Source of the DNA: Deltaproteobacteria bacterium
Lineage (GTDB): Bacteria; Desulfobacterota; DSM-4660; Desulfatiglandales; HGW-15
NCBI GenBank assembly: GCA_019308525.1
Contig: JAFDIC010000027.1
Location: 1-19,477 of the forward strand
Length of the DNA: 19,477 nt
Direction: 5' to 3'
The position numbers and the translations under genes were made by a program. Shown here piece by piece: positions 16,145 to 19,477 of the stretch. The notes below the pieces were generated by a model, which worked only from the letters and a program-made list of their open reading frames with translations, was not told the DNA's origin and made no database searches. Each line of letters starts with the position of its first letter. The first letter of the stretch is position 1.

Positions 16145-17005
16145 ATGAAATATCCTGTCACAAACAACATCAAGGTGAAGCATAACTATTACAAGATTTC
16201 CCTGGACATAAGTGCTTCCCAAACCTTGCCCAGACCGGGTCAGTTTTACAGCGTCCTCTGTGATCAAGGCACGGATCCTTTGCTTAGAAGACCCTTCAGT
16301 GTTCACCGGGTTCGGGAGGAAAAGGGCAGGGTCCTTATGGATATTCTATACCTGGTCCTGGGTAAGGGAACCACGTGGCTCAGCACCAGGGTGAAAGGGG
16401 ATCGCGTGGATGCCCTGGGGCCTTTTGGAAACGGATTCCTGATTGAGAATGGGATGAGTGACCTGGTACTTGTATCCAGGGGCATTGGTATTGCACCTTT
16501 GTACGCAGTGGGGCAGACGATCAAGGCGAAGCATGAATCCGCCCGCATACATGTCCTGCTCGGGGGAAGGAGACATGACCGGGTATTCTATGAAGACGAA
16601 TGCTCCAGGATCGGCCATGTGCATACATATACGGATGATGGGAGCCTCGGCTTCAAAGGCCGGGCCCCGGATCTGCTTGTGCATATGCTCAAATCAGCCG
16701 TGATATCAAGCTCTTACCATATCATGACTTGCGGCCCACTGCCGATGTTGAAAGAGCTCTCCGCGATCGCAAGGGAGTGGAACCTTAGAGGGCAGGTGGC
16801 GCTTGAAACACACATGGGTTGCGGGTTCGGCGCATGCCTGTCCTGTGCGTTTCCGCTTCTCCCTGAAAGGATCGTGTTTGGAGGCAACTGGAAAAAGCCT
16901 GCACTTCAGTGGTCAGAGGATGCCAGGGTAGTATACTCGCTCATCTGTAAGGATGGTCCTATCTATGATATCCACGAGGTGGACTGGGATGAATGGCTCT
17001 CCTGA
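16145..17005 (+). CDS. PyrK-like FAD/2Fe-2S electron-transfer protein
   Basis: This is an NAD(P)H-linked flavin reductase of the PyrK type, which in the class 1B dihydroorotate dehydrogenase shuttles electrons between NAD+ and the PyrD FMN. The 286-residue protein has an FAD domain with LLRRPFSVHR and GKGTTWLS-GDRVDALGPFGNGF. The nucleotide domain follows, with the usual glycine motif changed to SRGIGIAPL (from residue 111), then MTCGPLPMLKEL. At the end is a 2Fe-2S site with C226, C231, C234 and C268 (GCGFGACLSC ... CKDGPIYD), exactly the PyrK spacing. The ATG has no strong ribosome site, suggesting coupling to hyuB 14 bases upstream. The gene overlaps the pyrD-like gene by 17 bases. Position in a HyuAB cluster suggests a catabolic partner rather than pyrimidine synthesis. 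Confidence 0.9.
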   Translation: MKYPVTNNIKVKHNYYKISLDISASQTLPRPGQFYSVLCDQGTDPLLRRPFSVHRVREEKGRVLMDILYLVLGKGTTWLSTRVKGDRVDALGPFGNGFLIENGMSDLVLVSRGIGIAPLYAVGQTIKAKHESARIHVLLGGRRHDRVFYEDECSRIGHVHTYTDDGSLGFKGRAPDLLVHMLKSAVISSSYHIMTCGPLPMLKELSAIAREWNLRGQVALETHMGCGFGACLSCAFPLLPERIVFGGNWKKPALQWSEDARVVYSLICKDGPIYDIHEVDWDEWLS

Positions 17006-17915
17006 CATGTCCGTGACAATAGGCCACATGAGAATGAAAAACCCCGTCATGCCAGCCGCCGGGACCTTCGGGTACGGTGAAGAATATGCCCAATTCCTCG
17101 ATTTGAACCAACTTGGGGCCGTCATAGTAAAGACGATCACGCAAAAGCCCCGGATAGGCAGTTATCCCTTCCGTTCAACCGAAGTTCCCTCGGGTCTCCT
17201 TGCCACCATAGGCCTCCAGAACGTGGGCATAGAAAAATTCATTAACGAGAAGCTCCCATACTTCTCAGGCCTTGATGTGCCTCTCATTGTGAACATAGGA
17301 GGACTTGTCTTAGGAGACTACATCGAGGTTGCAGAGATAATTGATCGTCAGTATAGAGTTGATGGGATCGAAGTAAATATTTCGTGTCCCAACCTGGACC
17401 GGGGAGGAATGCATTTCGGTGTCGATCCCCGGATCACGAGAGAGCTTGTATATCGCATAAGACAGGCTACTTCCAAGGTGCTCATAATAAAGCTCACCCC
17501 GATGGTAACGGACATAAGGCAGTTGGCAGAGATATGCCAGGAAAGCGGGGCAGATGCCCTGTCCCTGATAAATTCACCTCTCGGCATGGCCATAGACATA
17601 AAGACGCGCAGGTCCAGGCTTGGCAGAAATATCACTGGAGGGATAGCGGGTCCTGCCATCAAGCCCCTGGCCCTGTATCTCGTTTGGCAGGTTTGTAGGG
17701 CCGTGGACATACCGGTCATCGGGATAGGCGGGATTTCCTCCACCGAAGATGCCCTCGAGTTCATCATCGCCGGAGCGTCTGCCGTACAGATCGGCACGTG
17801 GAATTTCGTTAATCCCGGAATCACAGTGGAAGTTATCAAGGGAATCGAGGCCTATATGCGGGAGCAAGGGATCGGAAAACTCTCCGACCTCGTAGGAAGC
17901 TTTAGGACTTCGTAG
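16989..17915 (+). CDS. PyrD-like (dihydroorotate dehydrogenase class 1B / PreA-like) flavoprotein
   Basis: This is an FMN TIM-barrel oxidoreductase of the dihydroorotate/dihydropyrimidine dehydrogenase family. It has 308 residues from ATG 16989, chosen because GAGGT (16976-16980) lies 8 bases upstream; the frame opens earlier, at 16953. Visible residues: K48 (VKTITQ), the IGLQN loop, NISCPN with the class 1B catalytic cysteine C133, IKLTP, N195-S196 (LINSPLGMAID), GIAGPAIKPLAL, and the FMN phosphate loops IGIGGISS and AVQIGTWNF. Position 72, normally an asparagine that contacts orotate, is alanine here (LLATIGLQN). The gene overlaps the PyrK-like gene, implying a complex. Just past its stop a ferredoxin domain continues in the +1 frame, resembling the C-terminal domain of PreA. 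The substrate may be a dihydropyrimidine, hydantoin or similar ring. Confidence 0.88.
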   Translation: MNGSPDMSVTIGHMRMKNPVMPAAGTFGYGEEYAQFLDLNQLGAVIVKTITQKPRIGSYPFRSTEVPSGLLATIGLQNVGIEKFINEKLPYFSGLDVPLIVNIGGLVLGDYIEVAEIIDRQYRVDGIEVNISCPNLDRGGMHFGVDPRITRELVYRIRQATSKVLIIKLTPMVTDIRQLAEICQESGADALSLINSPLGMAIDIKTRRSRLGRNITGGIAGPAIKPLALYLVWQVCRAVDIPVIGIGGISSTEDALEFIIAGASAVQIGTWNFVNPGITVEVIKGIEAYMREQGIGKLSDLVGSFRTS

Positions 17916-18105
17916 AGCATGCATCCTGTGTGGAAGATGCATCGATGCATGCCCCATCCCCTGTTTTGGGTTTGATGACGGGGAAACACGTATCAGCGTG
18001 ATCAACATGGATGGTTGCCTGGTATGCCGCAACTGTGAAGAAGAATGCCCAAAGCAGTGCATTACCGTTCATTTTCCCTACCGATCCACGGTGGACTATT
18101 TTTGA
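17896..18105 (+). CDS. 2[4Fe-4S] ferredoxin domain, +1 frame relative to the PyrD-like gene, no normal start codon
   Basis: The frame open from 17896 to the TGA at 18103-18105 encodes two perfect bacterial-type 4Fe-4S motifs. The first is C-x2-C-x2-C-x3-CP beginning at the cysteine codon at 17920 (CILCGRCIDACP); the second is CLVCRNCEEECP, starting near 18016. A short tail ending STVDYF follows. Between the upstream stop (TAG 17893) and the first cysteine there is no ATG, GTG or TTG. Domain order PyrD-like then double-cluster ferredoxin is that of PreA, the catalytic subunit of NAD-dependent dihydropyrimidine dehydrogenase. The likely explanation is one polypeptide broken by a one-base frame change near 17891-17915, a recoding site, or an assembly error. 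The domain call is firm; how it is expressed is not. Confidence 0.8.
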   Translation, partial: EALGLRRACILCGRCIDACPIPCFGFDDGETRISVINMDGCLVCRNCEEECPKQCITVHFPYRSTVDYF

Positions 18106-18226
18106 TGGCTTTGCAGAGAGTGTATGACCGACCTTGGCAGAGATAGAGTTTGTGCTGCGAGAACAGGAGGCCTTGTGACTGTTCAGGGGTGATGCCCCAG
18201 TGCCTGATCCTTCTAGGGGTCTGTAG

Positions 18227-19477
18227 ATGATCGAGTCTATGAATATCAGCTTCCTGGTGAAACGCTGGAGCGAAATAAACCCTGAGAAGACCGCGATCAT
18301 ATGCGAAGGGGATGCAATCAGCTACGCCGCGCTCAACAGCAGGGTGGAGAGAACGGCCTGCTGGCTGCTGTCCTTGGGCATAGAAAAAGGTGACAGGGTG
18401 GCGATCATGCTGAAAAACTCCCCTGAATTCATTGATCTCTACCTGGCATGCTCCAGGTTGGGGGTAATCTTTGTTCCCATTAACTTCCGCTCTGCTGAAG
18501 CGGAGCTGGTATACTTCCTTGAGAACTGCGATCCACGATTGTTCGTGTTTGGTTCAGAGTTCGAGGACAGGGTAAAAGAAGCCGGTATCAAAGATACTAT
18601 GCCCCGGCTCTTGCTTTGCTCCCTTGGCAAGACGGCGAATCATGAGGAATTCTTGGATTTCAATCTTGAGACCGGCGCCTTCGACGGTCACCGTCCTGGT
18701 ATAGAGGCGTCAAAAGGTCCCAGCGATCCGGAGGAGGCCCACGTGATCATGTACACCTCCGGCACCACCGGTAAGCCCAAAGGTGCAGTGCTTTCCCACC
18801 GGAAGACCTTTTTCAACTGCCTGAATGCGGATATCTTCTTTAGACTGGATTTTGATGACATTATGCTCATCGTGTTGCCCCTTTTTCACTCTGGGGGGCT
18901 TTTCATCCAGGCAACACCAGCGCTGTACAAAGGGGCCACGATGATAATACATCCGAGATTTGATCCCCGGAAGGCCTGTGAAGACATCCAGAAGTACATG
19001 GTTACGAAGTTTCTGGGAGTGCCCACGGTTTACAAGTCTCTCTTGCAGGCATGGAAAGCCGAGGAGCCGGCCCTTTCCTCCTTGAAGATATGCGCCATAG
19101 GCGGAGAGAAGGTCACTCCTGAACTCATAACACAGTTCAGGGATATGGGGCTCCCCCTGCGACATGTCATGGGACAGACAGAAACGTCTATTCTCCTGTG
19201 GGCATCGGAAGATGAGGTGCTTCGTAAACCCGGATCTGTCGGACGGCCCGTGTTTCATTCCCAGGTTGCCATCCTGAACAAGCAGGGTAGGCCCTGCAAA
19301 CCCGGCGAGATCGGGGAGATCGTGGTGCGGGGCACGATCATGATGAAGGAATACTGGCGGGATCCGGAGAGAACACGGGAGACCATCAGGAACGGCTGGC
19401 TTCATACGGGGGACCTCGCAAAAATGGATGAAGAAGGATTCTACTACCTGGTTGACAGGGCAAAGGATATGTACATC
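18227..19477 (+). CDS. AMP-forming acyl-CoA synthetase/ligase, 5' part
   Basis: This enzyme activates a carboxylic acid with ATP to an acyl-adenylate and then to an acyl-CoA. The frame is open from ATG 18227 to the window end (417 codons, no stop), so the C-terminal domain and its catalytic lysine are missing. Motifs: the P-loop YTSGTTGKPKGA starting at residue 176, LPLFHSGGL, the aromatic-binding segment with KICAIGGEKV, the adenine motif MGQTETS, GEIVVRGTIMMKEYW, and GWLHTGDLAKMDEEGFYYLVDRAKDM, with the ribose-binding aspartate at about 396. The AGGGGT ribosome site (18215-18220) is 6 bases upstream. It is separated from the ferredoxin stop by 121 bases, in which I see no gene or clear terminator. 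It probably makes a CoA thioester of the cluster's product; chain or ring specificity cannot be read. Confidence 0.93.
   Translation, partial: MIESMNISFLVKRWSEINPEKTAIICEGDAISYAALNSRVERTACWLLSLGIEKGDRVAIMLKNSPEFIDLYLACSRLGVIFVPINFRSAEAELVYFLENCDPRLFVFGSEFEDRVKEAGIKDTMPRLLLCSLGKTANHEEFLDFNLETGAFDGHRPGIEASKGPSDPEEAHVIMYTSGTTGKPKGAVLSHRKTFFNCLNADIFFRLDFDDIMLIVLPLFHSGGLFIQATPALYKGATMIIHPRFDPRKACEDIQKYMVTKFLGVPTVYKSLLQAWKAEEPALSSLKICAIGGEKVTPELITQFRDMGLPLRHVMGQTETSILLWASEDEVLRKPGSVGRPVFHSQVAILNKQGRPCKPGEIGEIVVRGTIMMKEYWRDPERTRETIRNGWLHTGDLAKMDEEGFYYLVDRAKDMYI

Noticed and set aside
16145..17915. Housekeeping pyrimidine-biosynthesis pyrK-pyrD pair.
   Set aside because: No other pyr genes are nearby, the genes lie inside a HyuAB/TRAP/CoA-ligase set, an orotate contact is lost, and a PreA-like ferredoxin domain follows. 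A biosynthetic role is not excluded without the rest of the genome.
17919..17978. ATG at 17919, just after the PyrD-like stop, as the start of a small gene.
   Set aside because: This frame runs only about 18 codons, has no domain, and is out of frame with the ferredoxin.
18007..18105. ATG at 18007 as a start for the ferredoxin.
   Set aside because: It would remove the whole first 4Fe-4S motif and has no ribosome site.
18106..18226. Possible small gene in the 121-base gap before the acyl-CoA ligase.
   Set aside because: Only a frame of about 22 codons starting at 18139 or nearby can be read, with no motif; the AGGGGT site there belongs to the ligase.

Overview
The window reads as chromosomal DNA from a Gram-negative, probably anaerobic bacterium of the Desulfobacterota/Deltaproteobacteria type. 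This is inferred from an outer-membrane lipid transport operon, a short CobO, a TRAP transporter beside HyuAB genes, ferredoxin-linked redox genes, and heavy use of AGG for arginine; no marker gene fixes the taxonomy. All supported genes lie on the + strand and are tightly packed. No gap without a gene exceeds about 205 bases, and I see no RNA genes, CRISPR arrays or insertion sequences.

Region 1 (1-3639) is an Mla-type phospholipid transport operon in the order mlaE (3' end only), mlaF, mlaD, mlaC, mlaA. A cobO-type corrinoid adenosyltransferase follows mlaA after 4 bases. Here mlaA, the outer-membrane partner, sits inside the operon, and it lacks a lipoprotein cysteine.

Region 2 (3724-8111) holds a long acyl-CoA dehydrogenase with a C-terminal extension, then a 919-residue Ski2/HelY-like helicase starting 8 bases later.

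Region 3 (8297 to the window end) looks like a catabolic cluster. It has a maleate isomerase/arylmalonate decarboxylase-family protein, a complete TRAP transporter (DctP, DctQ, DctM), HyuA and HyuB (ATP-dependent hydantoinase/oxoprolinase/carboxylase family), a PyrK-like flavin/2Fe-2S electron-transfer protein, a PyrD-like flavoprotein, a 2[4Fe-4S] ferredoxin domain, and the 5' part of an AMP-forming acyl-CoA ligase. A simple reading is import of an organic acid or cyclic amide, ATP-dependent ring opening or carboxylation, a flavin/Fe-S redox step on a dihydropyrimidine-like ring, and CoA activation of the product. The substrate is not known from the sequence.

The most notable point is at 17890-18105. 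A perfect two-cluster ferredoxin domain follows the PyrD-like gene in the +1 frame with no usable start codon. It looks like the C-terminal domain of a PreA-like fusion that is frameshifted, read by recoding, or hit by a sequencing error. The PyrD-like protein also lacks one of the asparagines that contact orotate in true dihydroorotate dehydrogenases. Together with the context, this argues against a housekeeping pyrimidine-synthesis role for the pair.
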